DNA of 64,000 bases, taken from the NCBI GenBank assembly GCA_023052935.1, contig CM041294.1, positions 103,572,116 through 103,636,115 on the forward strand. The letters are read 5' to 3'. The notes beneath the pieces were generated by a model that had not been told where the DNA came from, did no database searches, and was given only the letters and a program-made list of their open reading frames with translations. Shown in pieces: positions 41,660 through 52,814 of this stretch. The DNA is from Piezodorus guildinii. Its lineage: Eukaryota; Arthropoda; Insecta; Hemiptera; Pentatomidae. Made by a program: the position numbers and the translations under genes. Position 1 is the first letter of the stretch. Each line of letters opens with the position of its first letter.

Positions 41660-43525
41660 AAACCACGAATAAACGACCTTTTTCCAGTAATTAGAATGTA
41701 GTAAAAAACATGTTTGTGTCTATGTGTGGTAAGTCTAGAGCAAAAACGAAAAGTCGTAGGGAAATGAAATTTCAAATTTAAGAATCGGCTAATTCGATTG
41801 AGTCTGGCACTCAGGTCTGCTGTATAAACTCCGTAAATTCCTTCCTCCAACATACTTTCTAATCATCCAGTCCTACCTCTCCGACAGATCCTTTAAAATA
41901 AACCACAATCGCTCCTTTTAATCTCTTTTTACCGAGTTTGCTAGTGTTCCTCAGGGCAGATTTCTGAGACCCATCCTTTACACAGTTTATACAGCTGATA
42001 TCCCAACCCATCCTAACACATTCCTTTCTACCTATACCGATGACACTTGCGTGCTATCAGTTCATAATGATCCTAGTATTGCCTCTCAAACTCTCCAATC
42101 CCACATCAGAGACCTTGTGGTATGGTGTCAGAATTGGAGAATTAAAATCAACTCCAATAAATCCCATCAAATTACCTTTACCCTTCGTCGAAAACCTATT
42201 ACATCCTGCCCTACAGTTTCGTTTAATGATATTCCGCTTGTCCCTGTTGAACAGATCTGCTATTTAGGACTCCTGCTTAACAAACGCCTTACATGGAATC
42301 CGCATACAAGACTGAAGCGATAAGAAACTGCCCGCCGCTTTCGCTTACTTCAACACTTACTGGACAGACGCTCTAACCTTCCACTCAACTACAAAAGGCA
42401 AATCTATATCACCATCATAAGGCCTATCTGGACGTGAGGAGTTCAGCTTTGGGGCTCTACTAAACCATTAAAGTCTTCCAATATTCAATCCTTACAATCT
42501 AAAATCCTTCGAAAAATCCTCAATGCTTCTTACTTTGTCAACAAAAAACTAATATATAAAGACCTTAATGTCCCGTATGTAGCTGATTTGGACCGTACCA
42601 GGTATCATTCCTTCCATGACAAACTCCATTCCCACTCTAACCCACTAGTTTCAATCCTTGCTTCCTCTACAATCCCTTATAATCCTCTGAGGCGTCTGAA
42701 GAGAAGATGGCCTCAAGACCTTCTTGTTTAGATTGATTACTAGAGTGCTGCCAATGGGCAGTTTCACGTTTTTCATGTACATATCTTTTAACAGCATATT
42801 TACTTGATGTATTGTAGTATACAGTTGTAAATTTCAATAAAATATAATATAAAAAAGAAAGAAAGAAAAAGAATCAGCTAAACAGAAGAGCTACTTAATA
42901 CCAAGCATTTTTACGATTTACACAAAAACAGCTGTAACGAACGATGTAAAATTTAATGGGCTTTAATATCAAGTAGGTTTGATTATGATTGAAGCAGTCT
43001 GAGCAGGGCTTTAATGCCGATATTTTAAATTGTCTTTCCCTAAACTACCTTTAATTTTGTACATTCCAAAAGATTAACCATATCATGGTTTCAATGGTAT
43101 CAAACGACTTTGATGGAGGACGGCTAAATATACAAGTTCGTCAAATTTGATTACAAACTAAAAAGAAAAACAATTTTTTTATGTAATTGTTTTAATTTTT
43201 ATTAAGAACAGCAATAAAGACGTATAATATACCGTAGGAAAAAGAAAGATTTTAGAAAAAATATCATCTCATACATAAAGTTGTAAAAGGTAATATAAGG
43301 TGACGAATATGAAATAAACTTATTACTGATTAAGAATTTAATTTAGTTACATTATTTAATCTGAATCATGTTTCCAACGAAAATGAATATACGTTTTATT
43401 AAAACCAATTTAGAATATTTTTCAAATTAAAGTATATTTAATAGTTTTTAAATTGATTGATTGATAAAATAAACAGTCGAGGTAAGTGAAAGTAATTGTG
43501 TTGCCCGCACCAGATATTTTTCGTT
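41660..43525 (+). repeat. Dispersed repeat family A, copy interrupted by a Jockey-like fragment
   Basis: The left part (about 41680-41830) has GTTTGTGTCTATGTGTGGTAA and AAAACGAAAAGTCG. The right part (about 42900-43525) has GATGTAAAATTTAATGGGCT, GATATTTTAAATTGTC and the end block GAGGTAAGTGAAAG with TTGCCCGCACCAGAT. The Jockey-like relic sits between them. Confidence 0.6.
41838..42860 (+). pseudogene. Jockey-like ORF2 C-terminal half, decayed (subfamily 3)
   Basis: Plus-strand relic from RT motif 4 to the 3' end: IIQSYLSDRSFK, FASVPQGRFLRPILYTVYTA, the altered active site STYTDDTCVLS (Asp-Asp kept, preceding Ala changed to Thr), WRIKINSNKSHQITFTLRR and LTWNPHTRLKR followed by an in-frame TAA where intact copies have CAA (Gln). 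The C-terminus continues in frame to RRLKRRWPQDLLV, then a 3' UTR with an AATAAAATATAAT end. It aligns throughout with the ORF2 of the full-length Jockey copies but is a separate subfamily. The premature TAA is shared with the copy at 62.1-62.7 kb. Confidence 0.82.
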
Positions 43526-43529
43526 AATT

Positions 43530-46500
43530 ATATTTTTCTGCGCTTTATACAAAAAAAATTACAATAACATGTAATATTTAAAAAAATCATTATCGAATCC
43601 AAATTTTGAATGCAATATTCCCAGGTAAGTTTAAGTAAGGAAACAAATGAATTTAGAGGGAAATATATTTTCCAGAGCAGGATGTCGATGGATGTCAAAG
43701 TGCATTATTAATATTTCCTGTCAAAGAGACAAAGGATTTTCCCTAAAAAGGGATTTATTGACCACCGAAAATTAGCCTTGCATTAAACATGAAATTTAAA
43801 AAAGCGGGTTCTTCGTAAATTAGATCATTTGCGCACGTTCTTATTAAATATTTTGTTTGAATTAACAAAAAAAAAAGCAACTAAGGTCATAAAACGTTAA
43901 ATCGAATTTAACCTGTTAATTGACTAAATGAGAAAAATGAAGAAAAATATTTTTTTCATGTCCTAAAAGGTAACGGAGAGTGACGAAAAATTAATACAGT
44001 TAAGTCACTGTTGTACTATATAATATCCTTTTTAATGTAATTCCTATCAGTATTAGGTTTAAGTTCATGGCATGAAATAGATAAATAATAAATTAAATAT
44101 ATTCTATAAGACAACTTTAAATATTGTTTTTGCTAATAAATAAATAAATAAGCGAAACGAATATTAAGTTATTATTATCAAACGAAAAATAATTTAGGAT
44201 GAATATAGGAAAACCACTAAATAAAATACTTGGGAAGATTCCTTCTCTTCCAAGAAATTTAATAACAAACAATTCTACTGAAATGAATCGAAATGAAAAT
44301 CTAGAAACAAGCAGCATTAAGGAAATATTAAAATAATATTTATTCGTCATACTCAGAAGAAAAATATGAGTTTTTGTAGCAATAGACAACTAAAATACTT
44401 ACAAAAATAGCGTACAAAATATCTTTCTTTCATTCCTCCTGTAACATACCTGTAAATAAAGAACAGAAAAGTCATATACAATGATAAAATAAATAATTAT
44501 AAAAAAAAACTATAAATAAGCTATAAGATAATTAAGGGGTGAAATAAACTTTAACAAGTGTATGTATATAACTGTCTAGGCAACGATGGGTAGTGAAATA
44601 AATACAAGAAAATAAATAAAAAATAACATCAAGTAATTATCACTTGCTTATTTCTAATCTTTTTTTTATATAATTACATAATATATTATTATATTTTAAC
44701 AACAAACTAATATCATATACTCTAATCATAATACTTATCAATTTAATTTTTATATTTTTTCGTTTCCTAGTGTAATGTATTGAGGAAACTGAGGGAAGTT
44801 CATTATTAAATAATTTTGATATTAAACAATTAAATATTAAGGAGCCTTTGTCGGCAAAACATCAAAAGGCATTTCCAAAACCCCCTTAGATTGTCCGCCC
44901 CACGCGGTACGCCTGGTATCTATACAACAGCTACAAGGGTGGACAAAGGCTGTACTTTCCATATCAGTCCCGCCCGAGGTGACGACGATGGGGAGAAGAT
45001 TCGAAAGAGGGAGTCAAGTTCTATCCACAAGAGGATGTGAGTCGGGTTCCATCTAAAAGAAGAGATGTCCGTCTGGGGGTCAGAGAGAGAGAGAGATCAG
45101 CTGGAGATCTAAGAGCCTAGAAGGGGTGACTAGGATTGATTCCACCTTCGCCAGCCGACAAAGTATTTAAAGGTATTTCTCTGTTATGTAAAATTGTATG
45201 GCAAAGGTAGCAGTGAAAATGTCCCTCAGTATTCTCAATCAGAGTTCTAGGCAATGTGTTAATATAATGGATATGTGTAAATTAATAATTTTAGTAATGT
45301 ATTAATTGAATCTTGTTTACTATTATCTTACTCTGCATTCCACCTATTGGATTGGTAAACACGATACCTTTGGATAGGGGATCCAATGGTATCATTAAAT
45401 ATAGTTTATATATTGATTAAATATAACAAATAAGCTAGTTTTTAAAGGTACCGCTGCCTTAGAAAAGCAGCCGGTCAAAAAAATAGCACTATTTACTTTC
45501 ATTTTTGGAAGGAGAGAGAGAGGGGAAATTATTCCGGTAGTGAAAAGTAAAAAAAATGATCTAAAAAGTAAATAGCATTCTGAATACAAACAATTCTCGC
45601 AAATGGGTTTGGAGGATTGAGTTTCTTTCCATATAACAATCTCATTAATCCATAAACAATTTAACAAACCTGAAAAGATCAAGGCATTACTATTTCCATT
45701 AGTATTCGTATAATGTTGGGCAGTGAAATAAATAAAGTAACTAAAAAAAGAAAACCTTTCTAGAAGATTCAAAGCACGAAAATTATATCTGTTGTGGTCG
45801 TGAAAAACTGGATAACTCGAGTTATATCAAAAATGAGTTAGCTACACGCATCGCTCCCTCCGACCGTCTCCCACGTCGTGTTAAATTGGTTAAATAAATT
45901 TCTCAGTGGAAGAAATTTCAGGTGGAAAGAATGCTGTATGTAATTACTCTATTTTGGGTATTACGTAAAGTTTAAGTAGCTCACCTGTAAAATGAATGAT
46001 TTTGACTTAACCACTTATTTACGACCGCCACAGATATATTAAGACGGATGAGTAACTCAACTTATTTTCTGAAAGAAAAACATCGACTTGCGTCGAAAGT
46101 GCCGCTTTTTACATTTTGTTTTCAAAACTATGAGTTTGCCTAATGGCTTCTTCTTTTTATGATAGTTAACTTTTTTGCGAACAAATTAAATCACTAAGAA
46201 AAAGTAATGATAAAATGAAAAGTTATATTCTTCTTAGTCATAATGGGTGCATTGTAGGCGAAATTATATATAAGTTTATTTCGGTATCCATTAATTGAGC
46301 AACCTTCGTATTATAAATAATATAACAAATGTTACATAAATAAATTTATAAATATATATAAGGACAAATTTATGATAGATGTTTTTAAATGGCATTGCCG
46401 CTCGATCCCGTTGGAGAGAGGTCCGAATGCATGACTAATTCTAGATTAGAAACAATAAAAGCCTGAGAAAACCACAACAGTGATTATCAGAGCTTGAACT

Positions 46501-46820
46501 TTTAGTAATTAGGAACGCTACGTATCCATTTCAGCAAATGGTTGCAATAAGAGAGCTTTATATTTAAGCCATTATCGACGATTTGAGGGCAGTAAAGGCC
46601 TTACACCATATATCATCGGAAATAGCTTTCGTGCTGGACCTCCTAAAGTTTTTCTCTTCCAAAACGAGAGTTCTCTTCCATGCGGAAAGTCTTACCACTT
46701 TAGTAACTTTAATTCTTAAGGGTTATCAAAATAAAATAATAACTAAAAGCTTTAGTAAATTTATAGGTAAATAACAGATAACCGAGCGGTACCACTAGAC
46801 ACAAGACACACATTTCAACT
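43530..46820. other. 3.3-kb interval with no gene recognised
   Basis: Mostly AT-rich. About 44860-45170 is noticeably GC-richer (GTCCGCCCCACGCGGTACGC; an AGAGAGAGAGAGAG run near 45090) and might be an untranslated or exonic piece of something not otherwise visible. I see no long frame or known motif there. Two further frames (45395-45772 minus; 46583-46774 plus) are unrecognised. Confidence 0.4.
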
Positions 46821-46823
46821 GTG

Positions 46824-46829
46824 CAACCG

Positions 46830-46834
<5 letters not shown>
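46824..46834. repeat. Target-site duplication of Jockey copy 3 (3' side)
   Basis: CAACCGAAAAT, repeated at 51446-51456; the last bases may merge with the tail. Confidence 0.8.
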
Positions 46835-46873
<39 letters not shown>

Positions 46874-47121
46874 TTATTGAGCAATATTACAATCTGTCCA
46901 ATTCAGGACATTTTTAATAGTGATAAAGTACAACATTCATACTACATTCACACGATATATACAAAACTATAAATTTATATAATAATAATAATAAAATATA
47001 CATATATACAAAATAAAATCAATAAAAATATATACAATAGTCACTCATACCTATATACAATTCACAAGCATACAGCACGTGAGTGGAGAATCTAGCCAAT
47101 GCTAGAACTCCAATATACATG

Positions 47122-49806
47122 TTATAAGAGGTCACGAGGCCACTGCCGTTTCAACCTTCTAGGTGGGTTGTATGGATGGGTGGGGCTGGATAGGGATTGA
47201 GCTAGAGGATTAGGATGATGAATGAGATTCTGGTGGAATTTGGAAAATTTGGATGGAATCAGGTCTGAAATAAAAGGAACATTAAGGTCGTGGTGCAAGG
47301 TATTGTTGGAAACATAATAAGGAGCATTTACTATTGTACGGAGGACTTTGGATTGAAAGGATTGAATGCGTTTGATGTTAGTACGTTTAGCTGTCCCCCA
47401 CAGTTCAAGTCCGTAGGTCCAGATGGGCTTCAGTATTGTCCTGTAGATTAATAATTTGTTGTCAACTGTAAGTTCAGATTTTCTGTTGAGTAGTCGGTAT
47501 AACTGTCCGAATCGTCGGTTGAGTTCTTGTCTTTTAAGTCTTGTATGTGGGTTCCAAGTCAATCTTTTGTCTAATAGTAAGCCAAGATACCGGACTGTAT
47601 CTGAAGGAGGAATTGGAATGGAATTGAAGTAAACTGGCGGACAGGAATTTCGTCGAAGAGTGAAGGTTACGTGTTTGCATTTGGCTTCGTTCACCTTTAT
47701 GCGCCAAGCATTACACCAGTCTTCGATAAGAGAAAGGTGTCTTTGCAGGTTTAAGGATGCTGTTTCAGGATTGGAACTGGATGATAGGATGGCGGTGTCG
47801 TCTGCAAAAGTTGCCAGAAAGGTATTAGGATGTGTAGGAATATCAGCAGTGTAAAGGATGTAGAGGACGGGTCCCAAGACGCTGCCTTGAGGAACACCGG
47901 CCTCAACGGGATAAAGGTTAGAAAATTCTACACCACAGCGAACGCGGAAGGAACGGTTTGAGAGATAGGATCGGAGAATGAGGTATAGAGACTGGGGTAA
48001 ATGGGTTTTCAGCTTGAAGAGTAATCCAGTGTGCCATACCCGGTCAAAAGCTTGCGCAATGTCCAGAAACGCACCAGAACAATACTCTTTGCATTCAAGA
48101 GCTGAGGAAATATGGTCTACAACTCGGAGCCCCTGTTGAACTGTGGAATGCTGAGGACGGAATCCAAACTGATGGGAAGGAAGATTTTGAGATTCTAATA
48201 TGGGTAGGATACGTTTAAGAAGAAGCCTTTCGAAGATTTTTGAGAGGATGGGGAGTAGACTAATAGGCCTGTAGGATGAAGTGTTGTTGGAAGGTTTGCC
48301 TGGTTTTAGAAAAAGAATGATAGTGGAATGTTTCCATAACAGAGGAAAATAGGTGGTGCGTAGGATGCAGTTGTAAATATAAGTAAGGAATATAATAGCT
48401 TTCTGCGGAAGTTGTCGGAGGATCTGGGGAGTAAGGAGATCGTATCCAGGAGATTTACGGAGGGTAAGTTTTTGGAGAAGATATTTGACCTCAGAGGGAT
48501 TAATAGCTTTAGGAGGTAGGGAAAGTGGAATTGGTGACATAAGAAAGTCTTGCACTGTTGCGGTGTGATTGGCGTGGGATTCCGGGTGAGGAGTGAAAAC
48601 TTTGGAGAGGTGTGTGGCGAATTCCTCGGCTTTATCTTCATCAGACGCAGCCCAGGAGTCATCACCACGTCGGAGAGGATGGGAAACTTGATGGTATTTT
48701 AGGATCTTTTTCGTGACATTCCACAGGGAATTATCACGAGCTGACAGAGAGGAGAGGTAGGAATTAAAGGACTGGGAACGGAAGGTCGCCAACTCCCTCT
48801 TCAATTGTCTACAATAGAAGTTATAGGAGCGGCGATCTGTTGGGTGTCGGGTGCGCTGCCATAATGATCTTGCTCGGCGTTTGGTATGGATGAGGTCTAT
48901 AATATGTTGTGGAAAATGATTTTGGTGAGGATTTATATTGGGGTGTTTAGGAGAGGAGGCAGTCCAGACAGCTTGTTGGATGGCGGTGGTAAAGGAATAG
49001 ACGGAATTATCTAGGTCATCTGGGGTTTTGAGGGTTACTCTGAGGTCAATATTATCGGTCAGGATTTGGCGGAAAAGGTTCCAGTTGACTGGGCCTCGGA
49101 TGAATGATGGTGGAATGGGTTTTGGAATTGGAGTGAGAGATACTTTTAGGATCAGTGGACTATGGTCTGAGGATAGTTCATCAAGGCGAGTTACAGAAAA
49201 GTTGAGGGAGCCTAATCCGCTGTGGATAAAGAAGTCGAGGATGTCAGGATTGCGGTTAGGATCGGTTGGCCAGTAGGTAGGGGAGTCAGGAGGCAGGATA
49301 TTAAAATTTCGGGAGTTGAGTGCAGACTGCAAATTTCGTCCCCGAGAGTTCGTGGTTCTGGAACCCCACTGCTGATGCTTGGCGTTTAAGTCTGCACCCA
49401 GAATGAAACGATTTCCTAAGGAATCCAGGAAGGATACAAATTCGGAATTGGAAATGGAATGTTTAGGAGGACAGTATGCAGATGTGAGGGTTACCGGAAA
49501 GGAAAAAGTCTTGATTACTATGGCTGTGGCTTGTAGGAAATCATAGGTGGGAAGTGGGAGTAAATGATGAGAGAGGGATTGGTGGACAATGATAGCAGAA
49601 CCGGCATGGGCTTTGCCGTCTGGGTGGTCAGTACGGTATGTCATGTATTGCGGTATTTTGAAGTACTGTTTAGTCGTTAGTCTTGTTTCAGTTATAAGTG
49701 CAACATCGATTGTTTTGTCTTGCAACAACGCTGTCAGTTCGTCAGTATGATTTCTAACACCATTCGCATTCCAAAGGAGAATGGATAAGGAGTTAGGTGA
49801 ATTCAT
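47122..49806 (-). CDS. Jockey-type ORF2: endonuclease and reverse transcriptase (copy 3)
   Basis: 894 residues with all family motifs intact: LLWNANG, ALITETRL, LGADLNAKHQQWG, SDHSPLIL, YRPISLLPILSKIFER, HQFGFR, FLDIAQAFDRVW, GVPQGSVLGP (the valine changed in copy 2 is kept here) and ATFADDTAIL. By eye it is far closer to copy 2 than to copy 1 over nearly its whole length. No RNase H. Direct TAAATG junction with ORF1. Of the three copies this is the best candidate for an active master, because its own ORF1 is also intact. Confidence 0.93.
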   Translation of the reverse strand: MNSPNSLSILLWNANGVRNHTDELTALLQDKTIDVALITETRLTTKQYFKIPQYMTYRTDHPDGKAHAGSAIIVHQSLSHHLLPLPTYDFLQATAIVIKTFSFPVTLTSAYCPPKHSISNSEFVSFLDSLGNRFILGADLNAKHQQWGSRTTNSRGRNLQSALNSRNFNILPPDSPTYWPTDPNRNPDILDFFIHSGLGSLNFSVTRLDELSSDHSPLILKVSLTPIPKPIPPSFIRGPVNWNLFRQILTDNIDLRVTLKTPDDLDNSVYSFTTAIQQAVWTASSPKHPNINPHQNHFPQHIIDLIHTKRRARSLWQRTRHPTDRRSYNFYCRQLKRELATFRSQSFNSYLSSLSARDNSLWNVTKKILKYHQVSHPLRRGDDSWAASDEDKAEEFATHLSKVFTPHPESHANHTATVQDFLMSPIPLSLPPKAINPSEVKYLLQKLTLRKSPGYDLLTPQILRQLPQKAIIFLTYIYNCILRTTYFPLLWKHSTIILFLKPGKPSNNTSSYRPISLLPILSKIFERLLLKRILPILESQNLPSHQFGFRPQHSTVQQGLRVVDHISSALECKEYCSGAFLDIAQAFDRVWHTGLLFKLKTHLPQSLYLILRSYLSNRSFRVRCGVEFSNLYPVEAGVPQGSVLGPVLYILYTADIPTHPNTFLATFADDTAILSSSSNPETASLNLQRHLSLIEDWCNAWRIKVNEAKCKHVTFTLRRNSCPPVYFNSIPIPPSDTVRYLGLLLDKRLTWNPHTRLKRQELNRRFGQLYRLLNRKSELTVDNKLLIYRTILKPIWTYGLELWGTAKRTNIKRIQSFQSKVLRTIVNAPYYVSNNTLHHDLNVPFISDLIPSKFSKFHQNLIHHPNPLAQSLSSPTHPYNPPRRLKRQWPRDLL

Positions 49807-51102
49807 TTAAGGATTTTTCAAGGCAGGGATTAGATTTGATACTAGATTTGTAAGGAGTGATATAAGCGGCATAACAAGAGATTTGATTTCGGAGATGAAC
49901 GATGTCATTAGACTGGTAAGATCTGTGACGTTTGATGGTGGAGGGATATGAGAAATTTGATGTTGAGGAGTTTTTTGAAGATTAGGTAAACTTTGAGGGA
50001 TAGATTGTTGTACAATAGATTGAGAAAGTTGAGGAAAAAGTTGTTCCGGCAGTGCCTCGACTTCATGATTCTGGTTTCCACCTCCAAGCAAGTGGGCAAA
50101 TGATACGTTTGAATTTACAAGTTTAGATGGTTCTCTTCTGCTTCTGGTTGGTACAGCTGTTTCATTCGGATCCTGAGGTTTTTGGTATCTGGTTCTGAGT
50201 TTCTTGTAGATTTCACATCCCTTGTAGTTAGCCGGGTGGTCCTTGAGGCACAGAGCACATACAGCGGGTGTAGATCTTGATCTTGTACATTCTTCTGTTT
50301 TATGCTGTTCACCGCATTTCACACAGCGTGGTATGTGATGGCAATAACTTTTGGTATGACCATATGCCTGACAGTTATGACACTGAACTATTTCCCTCTT
50401 TGTGTAAGGTTTTTCAACTTTTACACGGGTATAGTACAGTCTACTGAGGTCATAGATTTTTTCGACTCCTGCTGATGGTTCCAAGTCCACAAAGAATAGA
50501 GGCAGTGGACTTTTATCTTTTAGAACGTTGGTGACTTGCCTCACTTGGAATCCTAATTCTGTCAGTTCTTCTTTGATAGCTTCAACGGGTGTTGAGGAAT
50601 GTAGGTTTCTGATTACGACCCTTAATGCTCTCTCCTGGCGCAGCTGATAAGTATGAAAGTCAGCTTTGGTCTCAGTCAGATATTTTACAATCTTTCTGTA
50701 GGTTTCAGCAGTAGTCGGAGATATTTTAGTATCATTGGTTCTACTTATACAATAATAACTATTAGGATCAGTTACTTTGTTTAAATGCGCACACATCAGT
50801 TTAAAATTTTTAATATTTTTAACAAATATTGGTGGAGGTAGTGGTTCCCTGGGTATAGGAGAAGATTCCATGGTTTCTTTTTCATTTTGGAGGATCTCAA
50901 ATGGATTCGGTGTAAAAAACGGGGATTCATCAGTTATTCCTTGTGATGATGTGCTGGGCTGTGGTTCAGATCCTAATGAGGTAGCTGACGCGGTCGCTGG
51001 TGGAATTATTTTTTTATTTTGTTCACGGCGGGGTCTCTGTTTTGTAGGAGACGAGTTAGAACCTGCAGATCTAGATCTTTTACTTGCAGACTTTGAGGAC
51101 AT
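49807..51102 (-). CDS. Jockey-type ORF1: nucleic-acid-binding gag-like protein (copy 3)
   Basis: 431 residues from the conserved MSSK start; an in-frame ATG seven codons upstream (MRYFHQV) would give 438. Basic Ser/Pro-rich N-terminus (RPRREQNKK) and central PRE_C2HC-type region (~90-235). Three zinc knuckles: CHNCQAYGHTKSYC, CVKCGEQHKTEEC and CALCLKDHPANYKGC. Gln/Pro-rich linker and the same hydrophobic C-terminal segment as copy 1. It probably coats the element RNA and assists ORF2. This is the reference for what copy 2 has lost. Confidence 0.9.
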   Translation of the reverse strand: MSSKSASKRSRSAGSNSSPTKQRPRREQNKKIIPPATASATSLGSEPQPSTSSQGITDESPFFTPNPFEILQNEKETMESSPIPREPLPPPIFVKNIKNFKLMCAHLNKVTDPNSYYCISRTNDTKISPTTAETYRKIVKYLTETKADFHTYQLRQERALRVVIRNLHSSTPVEAIKEELTELGFQVRQVTNVLKDKSPLPLFFVDLEPSAGVEKIYDLSRLYYTRVKVEKPYTKREIVQCHNCQAYGHTKSYCHHIPRCVKCGEQHKTEECTRSRSTPAVCALCLKDHPANYKGCEIYKKLRTRYQKPQDPNETAVPTRSRREPSKLVNSNVSFAHLLGGGNQNHEVEALPEQLFPQLSQSIVQQSIPQSLPNLQKTPQHQISHIPPPSNVTDLTSLMTSFISEIKSLVMPLISLLTNLVSNLIPALKNP

Positions 51103-51445
51103 GACTTGGTGAAAATATCTCATTGATTAAGAAAATAATAATAATAAATAAATAATGAGATAAGAATTAAAGATAAAAGAAAGATAAGTTAACGAAAAGC
51201 AAGCCCGAGCTTGCCGAGCTAGCGGCAATCAGCTGATCAGTGACCCTCCTTTCACTTTTTCGTGATTGTACAAAGTAAATTATAACTTTGCTTACCGAAA
51301 TTTCTCCAATATTCACTGCCGTAGTATTCCTGAGGTCTAGTGATGTTCTCCAGACTGAATTCAAGCGAATTCCTACTGAAAAAAGCAAAAATCTGAGAGA
51401 CGATGTAACGTATGACTGTTATCATCGAGCGCATCAGCTGATCTT
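51103..51445 (-). promoter_or_regulatory. 5' UTR / presumed internal promoter of Jockey copy 3
   Basis: About 340 bp, nearly identical to copy 2 and clearly related to copy 1. The GATCAGCTGAT palindrome occurs at the very start and again near 51230. Promoter role inferred from the element class. Confidence 0.5.
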
Positions 51446-51456
51446 CAACCGAAAAT

Positions 51457-51865
51457 AGAGAATAAAATTTGACAGAATTGATATGGGACCAGTTACCATT
51501 GGGTTTGAAAATAAGTCCTTCCGATTTTTCAGTTTTTTTGCTTGGTAAAGAAACAACAAGTTTATAGGCAAAGCTCAAAAAAATATCTATTCGTGATTAA
51601 AAACTGTTCAAAATTTAGATATGTTTTGTAGAATTTAATATTTTATGAAATATAATTTCAGTTTGGAGCGTTCAACATGTTATAATATCCATTACCATCA
51701 GTTACTTTACAATACCAAAAAAAAAAACAGACAGAAATCGCACGTTTCTTTATTATCCTTAAAAAAAAAAAAATGAAAAAATCTAGAGAACCTCCAAAAT
51801 CCAAAAAAAGTCGTTAAATCGTTAATCAACATAATCAACATGGCCTTTTCTAAATATTTGTCTAC
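51457..51865. other. Unrecognised interval
   Basis: Two poly-A runs near 51716 and 51760; no gene seen. Confidence 0.35.
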
Positions 51866-51867
51866 AA

Positions 51868-52812
51868 ATGTATGATCTATATATTATTACTTTCAATTAC
51901 CTATATATGACATATATAGTAAGGGAAAGTATCGCGATCGTGAAAATTTTCGAATTCCGGAATACACTTTTTAGGATCCCCGGAGTCCAAAAGGTCTGTG
52001 AGTCCGTATATGTGTGTGGTAAGGCCATCGCGAAAATAAAAAGTCCCATGAAACTGAAATTTTATTTTTAGTATGTTACAGCAACTTTTTCATCAAAATC
52101 GCCTAACACCTAACCACTTTATACAATGTAAAATTGGACGTTTTACAATTTAAAAAAATGTTATCTTATACATACTATTGTAAATTTAGTGTGATAAAAA
52201 GCCGTTAAAACAAACTGATTATCGTAGATAATAATATAATAGTTTATTTAATAAAACACATGTTTCTATTAAAATCAAATGTAAATAATTCTTCAACAAT
52301 TTATTTTTTTTAAGTTATTTGAAAATTCTTAAATTAATATTATTTGCATGCCTTAATTTTATATCTTGTATATATGTATATGTATTTCTTACAGCTTTTA
52401 AACTTAGTCAATTACTGCTTCATACTGTGTTACTTTTTTTATAATTGTATTTTATATTCCTTATGTATTATATTGTTTTTGCTGTGTAGTGTGTTACTGT
52501 TTCTTTATAATTGTATTTTATATTTCTTATGTATTATATATTTTTTTTTTTTTTTGCTGTAAGTGTGTTACTGTTTCTTTATAAAATTGTGTTATATTAT
52601 TTAAGTATTGTACTGTTACTGTTTGTTATTGTACTTTTATTGAATTTCCGCAGGTGAACTCCTTTCCCAAACACGGGCTCGCCTTAGTGGGATAGTGACT
52701 TCTACTTGCATTGTAATATGTCTGTGTTTTGATTCAAATAAAGAAGTTTATAAAAAAAAAATATACATAGCGGAGGCAAGTGAACGTCGTGTGTTGCGCG
52801 CAACAGATTTTT
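51868..52812 (+). repeat. Dispersed repeat family A, copy interrupted by a LINE 3' end
   Basis: Matches copy 1 at 8.5 kb: TATTATTACTTTCAATTAC start, AGTAAGGGAAAGTATCGCG, GGTCTGTGAGTCCG and TTTTTCATCAAAATCG. It resumes after the insertion with GGAGGCAAGTGAACGTCGTG and TTGCGCGCAACAGA. Confidence 0.6.
52340..52768 (+). mobile_element. 5'-truncated LINE 3' end (untranslated region and A-tail)
   Basis: About 430 bp inside family A ending in GATTCAAATAAAGAAGTTTA and an A run, i.e. an AATAAA signal plus tail. It contains CTCGCCTTAGTGGGATAGTG, a layout common in non-LTR 3' UTRs. Three imperfect ~65-70-bp tandem units (GTGTTACTGTTTCTTTATAA...) occupy 52429-52620. No coding part is left, so the family cannot be named. 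Confidence 0.5.
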
Positions 52813-52814
52813 TT

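Larger units (their letters stand above)
46835..51445 (-). mobile_element. Jockey-clade retrotransposon, copy 3 (full length, both ORFs open, mosaic)
   Basis: A 4.6-kb minus-strand element with an intact 5' UTR beginning GATCAGCTGATGCG, intact ORF1 and ORF2, and a ~37-base poly(A) tail (T run 46834-46871). It is flanked by a 10-11-bp duplication. The long pure tail and open frames make it the youngest-looking insertion. Its 3' UTR matches copy 1 (GTGAGTGGAGAATC, CACGATATATACAAAAC) while its ORFs match copy 2, with the switch near 47135-47165. Confidence 0.88.

Noticed and set aside
45395..45772. 125-codon minus-strand frame as a host gene
   Set aside because: Composition is ordinary AT-rich background and no domain or signal is recognisable; left unannotated rather than guessed.
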